This document shows positions 7,368 through 15,373 of a stretch of 36,149 nucleotides of DNA, piece after piece. The stretch's first letter is position 1, and each line of letters opens with the position of its first letter. The position numbers and the translations under genes are program-made. Source of the stretch: a virus; the IMG/VR virus record IMGVR_UViG_3300036791_000692, positions 1 to 36,149 of that record. One strand, 5' to 3'. The notes under the pieces are model-generated. The model ran no database searches. It worked only from the letters and a program-made list of their open reading frames with translations, and had not been told where the DNA came from.

Positions 7368-10300
7368 CGCATGCCGCCCTGCGCCGCCCAGTTCATCGTC
7401 CGCGAGACGGCGGCGGCGATCTCGGTCTCCGACTGGCTTTCACGCGGGTGCACGTTGATGGTGACGGTGCCGTACCGGGCCATCCGCTGCCCGAGCTGCT
7501 GCTCCTGCAGCGAGCGGGCGCTGGCTGCGCCCCGCGCGCTGGTGTGGGTGACGGTGGAGTACCCGCTGCCCGTCGCGTACGTGCGGGTCGTCACCGTCGA
7601 GGGGTGCGCCAGGTGCTGCAGGTGGGCCAGGTGCGCGAGGTGCGCCAGGTGGGCCAGGTGCAGCGCGTGCGCGTCGAGGCGGACCGGCGGGCGCGCGGCG
7701 CGCGGCACCGCTGCGCCGGGGCGCTGCCCCACCACGACGCTGCCGAGCGGGTGCGCGGTGAGCCCGGCGGCGTGCGCCATCGCCCCGACCACGACGGACC
7801 CGAGCGGGTGGCTCAGCAGCCGGTACAGCCTGCGGAGCTGCTCGGCGTTGAGCACCATCTCGGGGCCGGCCTCGCCGAGGCTGTAACGGTCGCCGCTGAG
7901 CTGGCCGACGCCGAGGACCGGCTCCCCGATGACCCCCCCGGCCGCGTACCCGTGCCCGTGCCCGAGCACGTTGCCGATGTTGCGGCCGTAGCGCGCCAGG
8001 GCATACGCCACGGCAGCGTACGTGTTGGCGAGCGGGTCAAGTATGCCCCTGCTGCGCAGCGGCCCGGCGTACGCGGCGAATGTCGACGGGATCACCTGCA
8101 TGAGCCCCTGCGACGGGTGGCCTGCCGCGGCGTTGGAGTCCCAGAGGTTGATCGCGTTCGGGTTGCCGCCCGACTCGGTTTGCATCTGCGCGAGGATCAG
8201 CCCCTGCAGCTCGGGGTGCCCGAGCATGGCCAGCGCGGTGGCGACGGTCCCGGCCCACTGCTGCACGCCCGCGCCGGCCTTGACGGTGGAACTGGTCACG
8301 CCGGTGATCTTGCCGATCAGGCCGCCGAGCCAGCCGGTTGCCTTCGAGGCCAGGCTGCCGAGCGCGGACAGCGCCTTGCCGGGTAGCTTCGCCAGGTCCA
8401 GCAGCCCCTTGCCGAGCGCGCTGGCCAGCGCCTGCGGCATCCCGCCGAAAATCTTCGTGACCAGGCCGCCGAGATCCTTCGCGCCCGCCCACATCCCGCC
8501 GAACAAGCTCTTGATCAGGTTCAGGCCGATGCCCGCGAACACCGTCGACGGGCTCTTGATGCCGAAGAACTTCTTCACGTTGCTGACGATCGGGTCGATG
8601 ATCTGCGCCTTGACCCACTTGTCAACGCCCTTCCACGCGGCGGCGACCCCGGCCTTGAGGCCGCGCAGCAGGTCGCCGCCGACCTTCCCCGCTGCGGTGA
8701 CGATGTCCTGCCAGCCCTTGCTGAACAGGCCGGAAATCCAGGTCCAGATGTCGGTGAGCGGCTGCTTGATCGCGTCCCACACGGTGGACAGGACTTTCTT
8801 CCATACGTTGAGCTCGTCGGTGGTGAACCTGACGACCCACTTCCACACGGTCGAGAACACCGATTTGATCCAGCCGAGCGCCGCGCTGAGCGGCTGCTTG
8901 GCCGCGTTCCAGACCGCTGTCAGGATCCGCGCCCACACGTTCAGCACGGCGCGGGTGTACGACACGAGCCAGTTCCAGGTCACCGTGAACACGCGCTTGA
9001 TCCAGCCGAGCGCCGCGCTGAGCGGCCCCTTGATCACGTTCCAGACCGCCGTCAGGACGCGCGCCCACACGTTCAGCACGGCGCGGGTGTACGACACGAG
9101 CCAGTTCCACACGGCGGTGAACACCGACTTAAGCCAGCCGAGCACGGCCGTCAGCGCGGTGCGCACGCCCTTCCAAACGCCCGTGATCGCGCCGCTGATC
9201 GCGTTCCAGGTGACCCGCGCGACGGTGGCGAGCAGCTTCCACACGGCGGTGATGTACGGGCCGAACCAGTCCCACAGCAGCTTCGTCGCGGCCTTGATCA
9301 CGATCCACGCGAGCAGGATCACCGCGCGGATCAGGATGAACTCCACGAACACGATCGTCTTGATGACGGCGACCGCGATGCGGATGGTCTCCGCGATCAC
9401 CTTCCACGCGACTTTCGCGGCGACGACGATCGCGTCCCACACGACGCTGATCACGTGCCCGATCGCCCCGAAAACCTCCTGCGCGACGGCTGCGATCCTG
9501 CGCCACACCGGGATGGTGTACTGACTGAGGTGGTCGGAGAACTTGCTCACCGCGGCGGCGGCGACGGCGAACATGGGCACCAGCCAGTTCAGTGCCTTCG
9601 CGAGCCACAGCAGCGGGGTGGTGAGCCACAGCAGCACCTTGCCGAGCAGGTTAAGCGCCCAGCCGAGGATCGGCATCAGCAGCTTCAGCTCGACGCCGAC
9701 CATCTTGAACCAGACCACGATGACGGCGCCCAGTATCTTCCCGAACGGCACCAGCAGCGCGGCGATCCGCGTCACGATCGGGGCGAGGTTGTCGCCGATC
9801 ACCTTCGCCAGCATCATGACCAGCGGCACGATCGTCTTGAACCCGACGACCAGCCCGAGGAACACCGGCTTGAGCGCGCCGATCACGTCTTTGGCCAGCC
9901 CCATCACGGCGGTGCGGAACTTGGGTGAGGCAACCATGAACAGCCCCATCGCGGCGACGGCGGCGAGCACGACGGGGTTAAGCGACGCGGCTGCCACCTC
10001 CCCGCCCTCGGCCTCAGCGCCGCCCGACAGCGCCCCGGGCAGCACCCGCCCGAGGCTGGCCTTGCCGACTTCCCCGATTTTCTCGACCACCTTGTCGAGC
10101 GGCTTGGTGATGCCCTCCAGCAGCCCGCCGACGATCGGCAGCTCCTCGAACAGCTTCAGCCCGCCCAGCGTGGTGCCGACCGCGCCGAGCGCCAGCCCTG
10201 CCGCCCCGTACTTCTGCACGGCTGCGGTCGCGGCGGGCAGGTGCTTGGGATCGGCGAGCTTCTCGGCGTAGCCGATCATCTTGTCGAAGCCCTTGTTGAC

Positions 10301-11236
10301 CGCGTCCAGGGCGGGCGCGAGCGACTTCATCAGCGCGTTAGTCAGGGGCGTGACCAGCGGCGCGAGCTTCTCCATCAGCTCGGCGAACTTGTTCGCCCAC
10401 GTGATCGCCAGCCCGCCGCCGTCCTTGCCGACGAACGGCTCCACGATCGCGGAGCCGACGCTGGTCATCGCTTCCTCGATGTGGTTTTTCGCGCCCTCCC
10501 ACGTGTTGCCGACTGCTGCGGCCTGCCCCTTGTAGGTGATCTCCATCTGCTGCGTGATGATGGCGAGCGCCTTCTGGCTGTCGAACGTCTTCGACTTGAT
10601 GTCCTTCTGCACCTGCGCGACCGACTCGCCCATGCCCTTCGCCAGCAGCCCCATCGCGTCGATGCCGTTCTGCGACAGCAGCGTCAGGGTCTTCGTGCTG
10701 AACTTGCCGGTCTCGTTCACCCGGCCTAGCCCGGCGACGATGGCGGTGATGCTGTCCTTGCCCTTGCCGGTCGCGGCGACGGCGTCCTGCACCGCCTGCA
10801 GGGTGGGCACCACCTGCTCGGCCTTGAACCCGAACGCGAGCATCTGCTTGCCCGCCTCGATGAACGCTTCCTTCGGGAACGGGCTGACCTCGGCGAGCGC
10901 GGTAATGTGCTCCATCATGTCGGCGGCGGCCTTGTCGGTGCCGAGGACCGCCTTCATCGCGCGCATGCCCTGGTCGTAGACCTTGTTGTACGCGAGGCCG
11001 GCCTTCACCGACTCCACCGCGAGCCCGGCCACGCCCGCGCCAGCCAGCGCGACCACGCTGCCGATCGCCTGCCCGCCCATCTTCACGCCCGAGCTGATGC
11101 CGCGCCCGATGTGCCGTGACAGGGTGTTGCCGGCTTCTGCGCCGGCGTGCTCTGCGCTGTCCTTGACCTCCTTCTCCAGTGACTTCGTGTCGGCCGAAAC
11201 CTTCACCGACAGCCCGGCGTACGAGTTTTCAGGCAT
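7364..11236 (-). CDS. Tape measure protein with lytic transglycosylase domain
   Basis: 1290 aa, setting tail length and acting in DNA entry. The N-terminal third is helical with the usual TMP region (VSADTKSLEKEVKDSAEHAG, GISSGVKMGGQAIGSVVALAG). The middle has long hydrophobic helices (residues 400-650), then tryptophan-rich repeats with a 44-residue period (WNWLVSYTRAVLNVWARVLTAVW). Residues about 985-1070 form a transglycosylase SLT domain: QTESGGNPNAIN carries the likely catalytic Glu near 1019, followed by SQGLMQVIPSTFAAYA, so the tail can probably open peptidoglycan locally. The C-terminus has His-Leu-Ala tripeptide repeats (about 1185-1208) and two HPLGSVVVG copies. Confidence 0.93.
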   Translation of the reverse strand: MPENSYAGLSVKVSADTKSLEKEVKDSAEHAGAEAGNTLSRHIGRGISSGVKMGGQAIGSVVALAGAGVAGLAVESVKAGLAYNKVYDQGMRAMKAVLGTDKAAADMMEHITALAEVSPFPKEAFIEAGKQMLAFGFKAEQVVPTLQAVQDAVAATGKGKDSITAIVAGLGRVNETGKFSTKTLTLLSQNGIDAMGLLAKGMGESVAQVQKDIKSKTFDSQKALAIITQQMEITYKGQAAAVGNTWEGAKNHIEEAMTSVGSAIVEPFVGKDGGGLAITWANKFAELMEKLAPLVTPLTNALMKSLAPALDAVNKGFDKMIGYAEKLADPKHLPAATAAVQKYGAAGLALGAVGTTLGGLKLFEELPIVGGLLEGITKPLDKVVEKIGEVGKASLGRVLPGALSGGAEAEGGEVAAASLNPVVLAAVAAMGLFMVASPKFRTAVMGLAKDVIGALKPVFLGLVVGFKTIVPLVMMLAKVIGDNLAPIVTRIAALLVPFGKILGAVIVVWFKMVGVELKLLMPILGWALNLLGKVLLWLTTPLLWLAKALNWLVPMFAVAAAAVSKFSDHLSQYTIPVWRRIAAVAQEVFGAIGHVISVVWDAIVVAAKVAWKVIAETIRIAVAVIKTIVFVEFILIRAVILLAWIVIKAATKLLWDWFGPYITAVWKLLATVARVTWNAISGAITGVWKGVRTALTAVLGWLKSVFTAVWNWLVSYTRAVLNVWARVLTAVWNVIKGPLSAALGWIKRVFTVTWNWLVSYTRAVLNVWARILTAVWNAAKQPLSAALGWIKSVFSTVWKWVVRFTTDELNVWKKVLSTVWDAIKQPLTDIWTWISGLFSKGWQDIVTAAGKVGGDLLRGLKAGVAAAWKGVDKWVKAQIIDPIVSNVKKFFGIKSPSTVFAGIGLNLIKSLFGGMWAGAKDLGGLVTKIFGGMPQALASALGKGLLDLAKLPGKALSALGSLASKATGWLGGLIGKITGVTSSTVKAGAGVQQWAGTVATALAMLGHPELQGLILAQMQTESGGNPNAINLWDSNAAAGHPSQGLMQVIPSTFAAYAGPLRSRGILDPLANTYAAVAYALARYGRNIGNVLGHGHGYAAGGVIGEPVLGVGQLSGDRYSLGEAGPEMVLNAEQLRRLYRLLSHPLGSVVVGAMAHAAGLTAHPLGSVVVGQRPGAAVPRAARPPVRLDAHALHLAHLAHLAHLAHLQHLAHPSTVTTRTYATGSGYSTVTHTSARGAASARSLQEQQLGQRMARYGTVTINVHPRESQSETEIAAAVSRTMNWAAQGGMR
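8931..9110 (-). repeat. 132-bp-period direct repeat inside the tape measure gene
   Basis: A block of about 47 bases starting at 8931 recurs essentially unchanged at 9063 (GCCCACACGTTCAGCACGGC and onward), 132 bases or 44 codons apart. It encodes the NWLVSYTRAVLNVWAR element. A third, more diverged protein-level copy lies at about 8760-8850. This is internal duplication of the tape measure, which changes tail length by fixed steps. Confidence 0.85.
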
Positions 11237-11962
11237 GGACGCGCACCCCCGGCAGCCCTGCGATCAGTGCCCCCGCCTCAGCCCACGAGCCGGCCTTGAC
11301 CGGCCCGCCGTCCGGTACGGGCGGCAGCGCCGCGGCGGGGCGCGCGGCAGGCCGCCCGCGCTCGCGCAGGGGCGGGCGCTTGAGCGGCTGCGGGCGCTGC
11401 GCGTTCGACCCGTAGGCGCGCGCGGTGACCCACGTCAGGTCTTGGACCGCGTCGACCAGGTGGCCGAGCAGCTCGGCCTCGGTCGACCAGTGCTCGCCCT
11501 GGACGCGCGCATGCGGCGGCAGCCGCTCCAGCAGCACGTGAACGCGGCGCACTGATACGGCGGGGTCGAGCACGTCGACCCCGAACGCGGCGAGCATCGC
11601 CGCTTCTACCTCCGGGTCGAACCGCGCCGCGCAGGCGGTGGCGAGTTTTTTAGGTTGCCGACCCCGGCGTCCGTGGACGCTTGCTCGATCAGCACGTTCA
11701 GCTCGCCGATGCACAGCCCTGCGTCGACCAGCCGCTCATAGACGCCGTCCTTCGCGCCGATCGCCGACATGAACGCCACGATGTCGCCGTTCTCCGCGAT
11801 GCCTGCCATCGCGCCCAGCGGCCACGTCTTCTGGTTGGGCAGCTCGTACAGCTCCCCCTTGTACGCGAAGCGGAACGGGCGCGCCATGGCCTCGCTGATC
11901 GCGGCCGCCGCCGCGGCGCTGAGGTCAAAGTGCCCGTTGAGCTCCGCTGCCGCGCCGCTCAC
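11229..11962 (-). CDS. Tail assembly chaperone, long form by -1 frameshift (G-T)
   Basis: This is the 244-aa fusion product expected if ribosomes slip back one base at 11645-11651. The first 106 residues come from the upstream frame and the last 138 from the -1 frame (LATACAARFDPEVEAAMLAAFG through PGVRVHA). The downstream frame has no convincing start of its own. The long form normally binds the tape measure while the short form decorates it, and both are absent from virions. The gene sits exactly between the major tail protein and the tape measure, as in lambda G/GT and most siphoviruses. The slippage rate is not visible from the sequence. Confidence 0.85.
11606..11962 (-). CDS. Tail assembly chaperone, short form (G)
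   Basis: 118 aa, read without frameshift. It starts at GTG 11962, which overlaps the major tail protein stop as GTGA. The sequence FRFAYKGELYELPNQKTWPLGAMAGIAENGDIVAFMSAIG resembles the conserved core of actinophage chaperone N-domains. The short-form tail after the slip site is NSPPPARRGSTRR, basic and proline-rich, a typical throwaway end. It acts as a cytoplasmic chaperone on the tape measure during tail building. Confidence 0.85.
   Translation of the reverse strand: MSGAAAELNGHFDLSAAAAAAISEAMARPFRFAYKGELYELPNQKTWPLGAMAGIAENGDIVAFMSAIGAKDGVYERLVDAGLCIGELNVLIEQASTDAGVGNLKNSPPPARRGSTRR
11645..11651 (-). other. Programmed -1 ribosomal frameshift site, A AAA AAC
   Basis: On the minus strand the zero-frame codons read CTA AAA AAC, giving the canonical X XXY YYZ heptamer A AAA AAC. 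Slipping back one base continues as CTC GCC ACC in the frame of the 138-residue extension. Position, heptamer and frame relation all agree with siphovirus tail chaperone genes. A downstream stimulatory structure is likely in this GC-rich RNA but was not folded. Confidence 0.9.
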
Positions 11963-12591
11963 TTGCCCGCGCCAGCGCCGGCGGGAACCTTCGGTACGGC
12001 GGGCGCAGCGGTGACGAGGCCGCCTGCGGTGATCGGGCCGAGCAGCACGTCGGCGAGCACGCCGGCGTCGTCAAGCGCCGACAGCGTGACGTCGAGGGGC
12101 ACCGCCTGACCGCGCTGGAGCTGTATGTTGCCCGCTGCGGTCAGGTTGGCCCGGTGGAACACCATCCGCATCGCGCGGTCCCCGTCGGCGGTGTCGACGC
12201 CGAGCGCGTACAGCGGCTGCGGGGTGTCGGTGCGCACTTCCATCGACAGTGAGCCGTCTGCGGCCGGGGTGGGCGGTGCCTGGTCGAAGTACAGGCCGAG
12301 GGTCAGCTCGTTGAGCTGCCACATGACGAACTGCAGGGTCAGGTCGCGGCCGGTGATGACGGTGCGGATCGGCGCGATCGACTGCCACGGGGTGAGGCTG
12401 TTCGTGGTGGTGGCGCTCGCGATGGTGGGGCCGGCATCGGACAGGTACCCGAGCACCAGCCACGGCGCCGGCCAGTCGACCACGGTGTCGGCCGGGCCGG
12501 GGGTCTTCGCCGGGGCGATGTACAGGCCGGGTCCGTTGGCGCTGCCGACCTGCACTTCATCCGGGTCGAGCGTGTACACGGGTGTGGTCAT
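11959..12591 (-). CDS. Major tail tube protein
   Basis: 210 aa starting at ATG 12591 with an AGGAAGG ribosome binding site upstream. The sequence fits a tail tube subunit. It has an early LDPDEVQVGSANGPGLYIAP, a middle NSLTPWQSIAPIRTVITGRDLTLQFVMWQLNELTLGLYF strand-helix segment typical of tube proteins, and MRMVFHRANLTAAGNIQLQRGQAVPLDVTLSALD near the end. The C-terminus is Ala/Pro/Gly-rich. It precedes the tail assembly chaperone with a four-base overlap, the invariant siphovirus order. No C-terminal Ig-like domain is seen. Confidence 0.85.
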   Translation of the reverse strand: MTTPVYTLDPDEVQVGSANGPGLYIAPAKTPGPADTVVDWPAPWLVLGYLSDAGPTIASATTTNSLTPWQSIAPIRTVITGRDLTLQFVMWQLNELTLGLYFDQAPPTPAADGSLSMEVRTDTPQPLYALGVDTADGDRAMRMVFHRANLTAAGNIQLQRGQAVPLDVTLSALDDAGVLADVLLGPITAGGLVTAAPAVPKVPAGAGAGK

Positions 12592-12608
12592 GGTGCTTGC
12601 CTTCCTGA

Positions 12609-13058
12609 TCAGTCCGGGCGGCGGTGCTGCCGCGCCGGGGTCTGTGGTTGCAGCCGCGCCGGGTGGCCGGGCGCACGGTGGGGCGCGCCGGTGGCGGGCT
12701 GCCAGGTCTTGCGGGCGGGGTGCACGCGGAAGTCCCACCGGGTGCAGTAGCGGGGTCCGCCGTCGAGGTCGGGCATCCAGAACGGTCCCTCGGTGGCCTC
12801 GGCGTAGCTGATGACCCCGGCGGTCCAGGCGGCGGCGGGCAGCGCGATGATGCGTTGCCGGGCGGTCTCGGCGAGCTGCCGCGCCGCGCTCTTGCGGGCT
12901 GCGCGGCAGTCGACCTGCAGGCTGTACTCCCAGATCCAGCCGATCGTGTCGGCTTGCGCGGCGCTGTAGCAGAACGAGGTGACGCCGGGCAGGTCGGACA
13001 GGTTCGACCACACCCACGCCTCAAGGTCGGGCTGCGCGATGACGGGCTGGCTGGTCAC
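12609..13058 (-). CDS. Probable tail terminator protein
   Basis: 149 aa from GTG 13058, overlapping the previous stop (GTGA). The start QPDLEAWVWSNLSDLPGVTSFCYSAAQAD, then IWEYSLQVDCRAARKSAARQLAETARQRIIALP, resembles the alpha-beta core of small tail terminator/completion proteins. The part after WDFRVHPARKTWQP is low-complexity Pro/Arg/His. The assignment rests mostly on its position between the gp10-like protein and the major tail protein, where terminators are found. It would cap the tail tube and join it to the head. Confidence 0.6.
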   Translation of the reverse strand: MTSQPVIAQPDLEAWVWSNLSDLPGVTSFCYSAAQADTIGWIWEYSLQVDCRAARKSAARQLAETARQRIIALPAAAWTAGVISYAEATEGPFWMPDLDGGPRYCTRWDFRVHPARKTWQPATGAPHRAPGHPARLQPQTPARQHRRPD

Positions 13059-13375
13059 TTGCGGCTCGCCCGGAACGCGCGCCGCGCTGCGGTGATCGCC
13101 TGCCCGAACGCGGGCTGCGCGGGCATGTCCTTCGTGCCGAATTCCACGAACCGCGCGTAGTACACCTCGTTGTAAACCCGGTACACCGCGTCGGCGAGCT
13201 TCTCCACCTTGTACCCGTCGGACAGGGTGCCGCTGTCGTAGGGGCTGCGGTTCTGCGCTTCGAGCAGCAGCCGGTTAGCGACGTCGGCGATGTCCGCGTC
13301 GCAGACCTGGCGCGGCGCGTCGGGGTTGAGGATGCGGAAGGTGGTGCCGGTGATCTTCGCAGCGCCGGTGGCCAT
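13055..13375 (-). CDS. HK97 gp10-like head-tail / tail completion protein
   Basis: 106 aa, ATG at 13375. It has the hallmarks of the HK97 gp10 family: a helix (VCDADIADVANRLLLEAQNRSPYDSGTLSDGYKVE), a strand pair around VYRVYNEVYYARFVEFGTKDMPAQPAF, and a terminal helix ITAARRAFRASRK. The YARFVEFGTKxMPAQPAF motif is the best marker of the family. It follows the head closure gene after three bases and overlaps the tail terminator gene. It works at the head-tail interface. Confidence 0.8.
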   Translation of the reverse strand: MATGAAKITGTTFRILNPDAPRQVCDADIADVANRLLLEAQNRSPYDSGTLSDGYKVEKLADAVYRVYNEVYYARFVEFGTKDMPAQPAFGQAITAARRAFRASRK

Positions 13376-13378
13376 GGC

Positions 13379-13765
13379 TTATGCCTCCGCCCACTGCGCG
13401 ACACCGGTCGCGGTAGCCGTCCAGCAGGTGATCCCGCCGCCCGCCGGCTGCGTCGGGTCCGCGACGACGCGTACCTGCGACAGCACCCACCAGCGGCCCC
13501 GTATCAGCGCCGCTGAGCCCTCTAGGGGCTGCGCCCCGGGCGGCAGGTACAGCCGCGAGGTGTCGGCGTGGTGGGGCGCGTACGGGCCCTGCCCGCCGCC
13601 GCCGTTCATCCGGGGGTCGCTGTAGGCGGGCTGCTCCTGCAGGTTGCCGGTGCCCGACCAGTACGGGTCGCTGCCGGGCTGCTCCCACCCGTGCGCGTCG
13701 GGGCCGGCGGCGGGCGGGTAGAGCTCCACCTGGTCGGTCGCCAGCAGCAGCGCCGGGGTGGTCAC
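13379..13765 (-). CDS. Probable head closure (stopper) protein
   Basis: 128 aa from GTG 13765 (GTGA overlap with the preceding gene). It reads as beta-rich: LLLATDQVELYPPAAGPDAHGWEQPG, SRLYLPPGAQPLEGSAALIRGRWWVLSQVRVVADPTQPAGGGITCWTATATGV. A short beta-barrel with RGRxWxVxxVRxVxDP is common in actinophage head-to-tail connectors. Identity is inferred from fold impression and order (adaptor, stopper, gp10-like, terminator). It would seal the portal after packaging. Confidence 0.6.
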   Translation of the reverse strand: MTTPALLLATDQVELYPPAAGPDAHGWEQPGSDPYWSGTGNLQEQPAYSDPRMNGGGGQGPYAPHHADTSRLYLPPGAQPLEGSAALIRGRWWVLSQVRVVADPTQPAGGGITCWTATATGVAQWAEA

Positions 13766-14175
13766 TGCGGCCCCCCGACTTCCCACCAGTTCCACCAGCC
13801 CGGCCCGCCGGCGCCGCTGTGCGGCGAGGGGCGCGCGAGGCACATCGGGATGGTGGTGACCTCGCCGGCGACGAACGAGCGGTGCCACGCGGCGCGCGCC
13901 AGCGCCGCGCCCAGGTCGCCGCCGGGGCTGGCCGGGGAGTAGCTGACGTTCTGCGCGCCGGTCGACACCGACGCGACCGCCGTGGCTGGCGGCAGCATCG
14001 CCGCGTATGCCTCCCACATCATCGCCGCCGCCAGGTGGGGCGAGTAGTCCCAGTAGGCATCAGCGATGCACTGCGCCTGATCCTCGGGCAGCCCGCCAGC
14101 CGTGGGCGGGTCCAGCGGGGGCGCCCACGTCTGCCACGGGATGCACGGCGGCGACGGTTCCGGCCAGGTGGTCAT
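13762..14175 (-). CDS. Probable head-tail adaptor protein
   Basis: 137 aa, ATG at 14175, six bases after the capsid gene. Its helical middle (EDQAQCIADAYWDYSPHLAAAMMWEAYAAMLPPAT) would pack on the portal as adaptor proteins do. The C-terminal part is Trp/Gly/Pro-rich (PGWWNWWEVGG). The assignment follows from position directly downstream of the major capsid protein, where gp6/gp15-like adaptors occur. No strong sequence motif proves it. Confidence 0.55.
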   Translation of the reverse strand: MTTWPEPSPPCIPWQTWAPPLDPPTAGGLPEDQAQCIADAYWDYSPHLAAAMMWEAYAAMLPPATAVASVSTGAQNVSYSPASPGGDLGAALARAAWHRSFVAGEVTTIPMCLARPSPHSGAGGPGWWNWWEVGGPQ

Positions 14176-14181
14176 CGGCTG

Positions 14182-15180
14182 CTACTTGCGCGCGCCCTGC
14201 TGCTGCGCGGCGTGCTGCGGCGCGGGCGCGCTGCCCTGCCCGGCGGGTGCCTCGCGCACCGCAGCCGGCGCCCACGGCGCGACCGCAGTCGACGCGAACG
14301 GGATGGCGCCGTTCGGTGCCTTGCGGGTGACCGGGTTGATGATCTGGCACGCGAACCGCGCCCACACCTTCAGCGGCGTCGTGTTGTCCTGGAACCCGCT
14401 GATGACGACCTTGCCGGTGTCGTCGGCGATGACCGCGCTCGGGTCCATGAGGTAGCGGATGTCCTGCCGCACGCCCACGATCACGGTGTCCCAGTCACCG
14501 GTGATCAGGTTCGGGCTGGCGGTGAGGAACGGGGTGTAGGTGATCGGCGAGCCCCACAGCGTCTGCACGTCCTGGCCGTCGATCTGGTCGTAGCCGAGCA
14601 GCAGCGAGCCGACGCTGTCGCGCAGCCCGCGCAGCATGCCCCGCACCGTCAGGTCGGCGCAGTGCCCGGTGGCGAGGAGCCCCTGCGCCTCGACCGCGCT
14701 CATGGCCTGGTTAACGCTGTCTGCCGCGTCGTAGCCGGGCGCGATCGGCTGGCACTTGGTCGGGTCCAGCACGCCGCCGCCGGGGAACGTGACCGGGTTG
14801 TTGTGCCCGAACAGGATCGCCTCGTCGATGGCGATCGCGATGGCCTCGGCGAGGCGCGGGCGCACCCATCCCCAGATGTTGATCGATATGTCTTCGAGGT
14901 ACACGTCGGGGATCGCGGTGACGGCGGCGACTTCCTCGGCGTGCAGCGTCTTCGTGCCGAGCCCGAACGAGGTGTAGGGCTTGCGGCCGCCGGCGACGCT
15001 GACCCACGACGCGGTCGGCAGGCTGGTCGGCACGGGCATCTCCGCGATGCCGGTGCCCATCGGCACGAGCTGCGCGAGCTGCAGCACGGCCGACTTCTGG
15101 ATTGCTTCCTCGATGATCTGCGTCGAGAACTCGATCGGCACGAGGCCGGACAGGTCGATAGGTGCAATGGGCGTGGTCAT
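14182..15180 (-). CDS. Major capsid protein, HK97 fold
   Basis: 332 aa from ATG 15180. The sequence follows phage HK97-type capsid proteins. An N-arm FSTQIIEEAIQKSAVLQLAQLVPMGTGIAEMPVPTSLPTASWV is followed by KTLHAEEVAAVTAIPDVYLEDISINIWGWVRPRLAEAIAIAIDEAILFG (spine helix region). Near the end come YDQIDGQDVQTLWGSPITYTPFL, WDTVIVGVRQDIRYLMDPSAVI and the VWARFACQIINPVTRKAPNGAIPFAST strand. The C-terminal 25 residues are Ala/Gln/Pro-rich. There is no protease gene nearby, so the scaffold is separate and maturation protease is not evident. It has its own 193-base upstream region, suggesting extra control for high expression. Confidence 0.93.
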   Translation of the reverse strand: MTTPIAPIDLSGLVPIEFSTQIIEEAIQKSAVLQLAQLVPMGTGIAEMPVPTSLPTASWVSVAGGRKPYTSFGLGTKTLHAEEVAAVTAIPDVYLEDISINIWGWVRPRLAEAIAIAIDEAILFGHNNPVTFPGGGVLDPTKCQPIAPGYDAADSVNQAMSAVEAQGLLATGHCADLTVRGMLRGLRDSVGSLLLGYDQIDGQDVQTLWGSPITYTPFLTASPNLITGDWDTVIVGVRQDIRYLMDPSAVIADDTGKVVISGFQDNTTPLKVWARFACQIINPVTRKAPNGAIPFASTAVAPWAPAAVREAPAGQGSAPAPQHAAQQQGARK

Positions 15181-15373
15181 GTGTGTGCGCTCTTTCGCTG
15201 GCGTGACGGATCACGCCGCTTTGCGCGCCACTGCCGGGCGGCCGGCATCGCGCCTGGCTGCCCGGCGGCCTCGGCATCGCGCCTCGTTAAGCGCCCGGGT
15301 TCGGCTACCGGCTGCCGGGGGCATCGCGCCGCACGGCATCGCAGCTAGTATGCGCGCGCTGGTGCGCGCCCTG
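15181..15373 (-). promoter_or_regulatory. Noncoding region before the capsid gene with GGCATCGCGCC repeats and a hairpin
   Basis: 193 bases without a gene inside an otherwise tightly packed operon. Plus-strand GGCATCGCGCC occurs at 15244-15254, 15273-15283 and 15320-15330, with a shorter GGCATCGC at 15335-15342. A perfect seven-base inverted repeat with a four-base loop (GGCGTGA cgga TCACGCC) occupies 15200-15217, just before the capsid ribosome binding site (GAAAGAG on the minus strand). Repeats may bind a protein and the hairpin may stabilise capsid mRNA. Both roles are inferred. Confidence 0.5.

Noticed and set aside
11229-11714. Downstream tail chaperone frame as an independent gene
   Set aside because: No ribosome binding site; its first residues are out-of-frame readings of the upstream gene, and the slippery site explains its expression.
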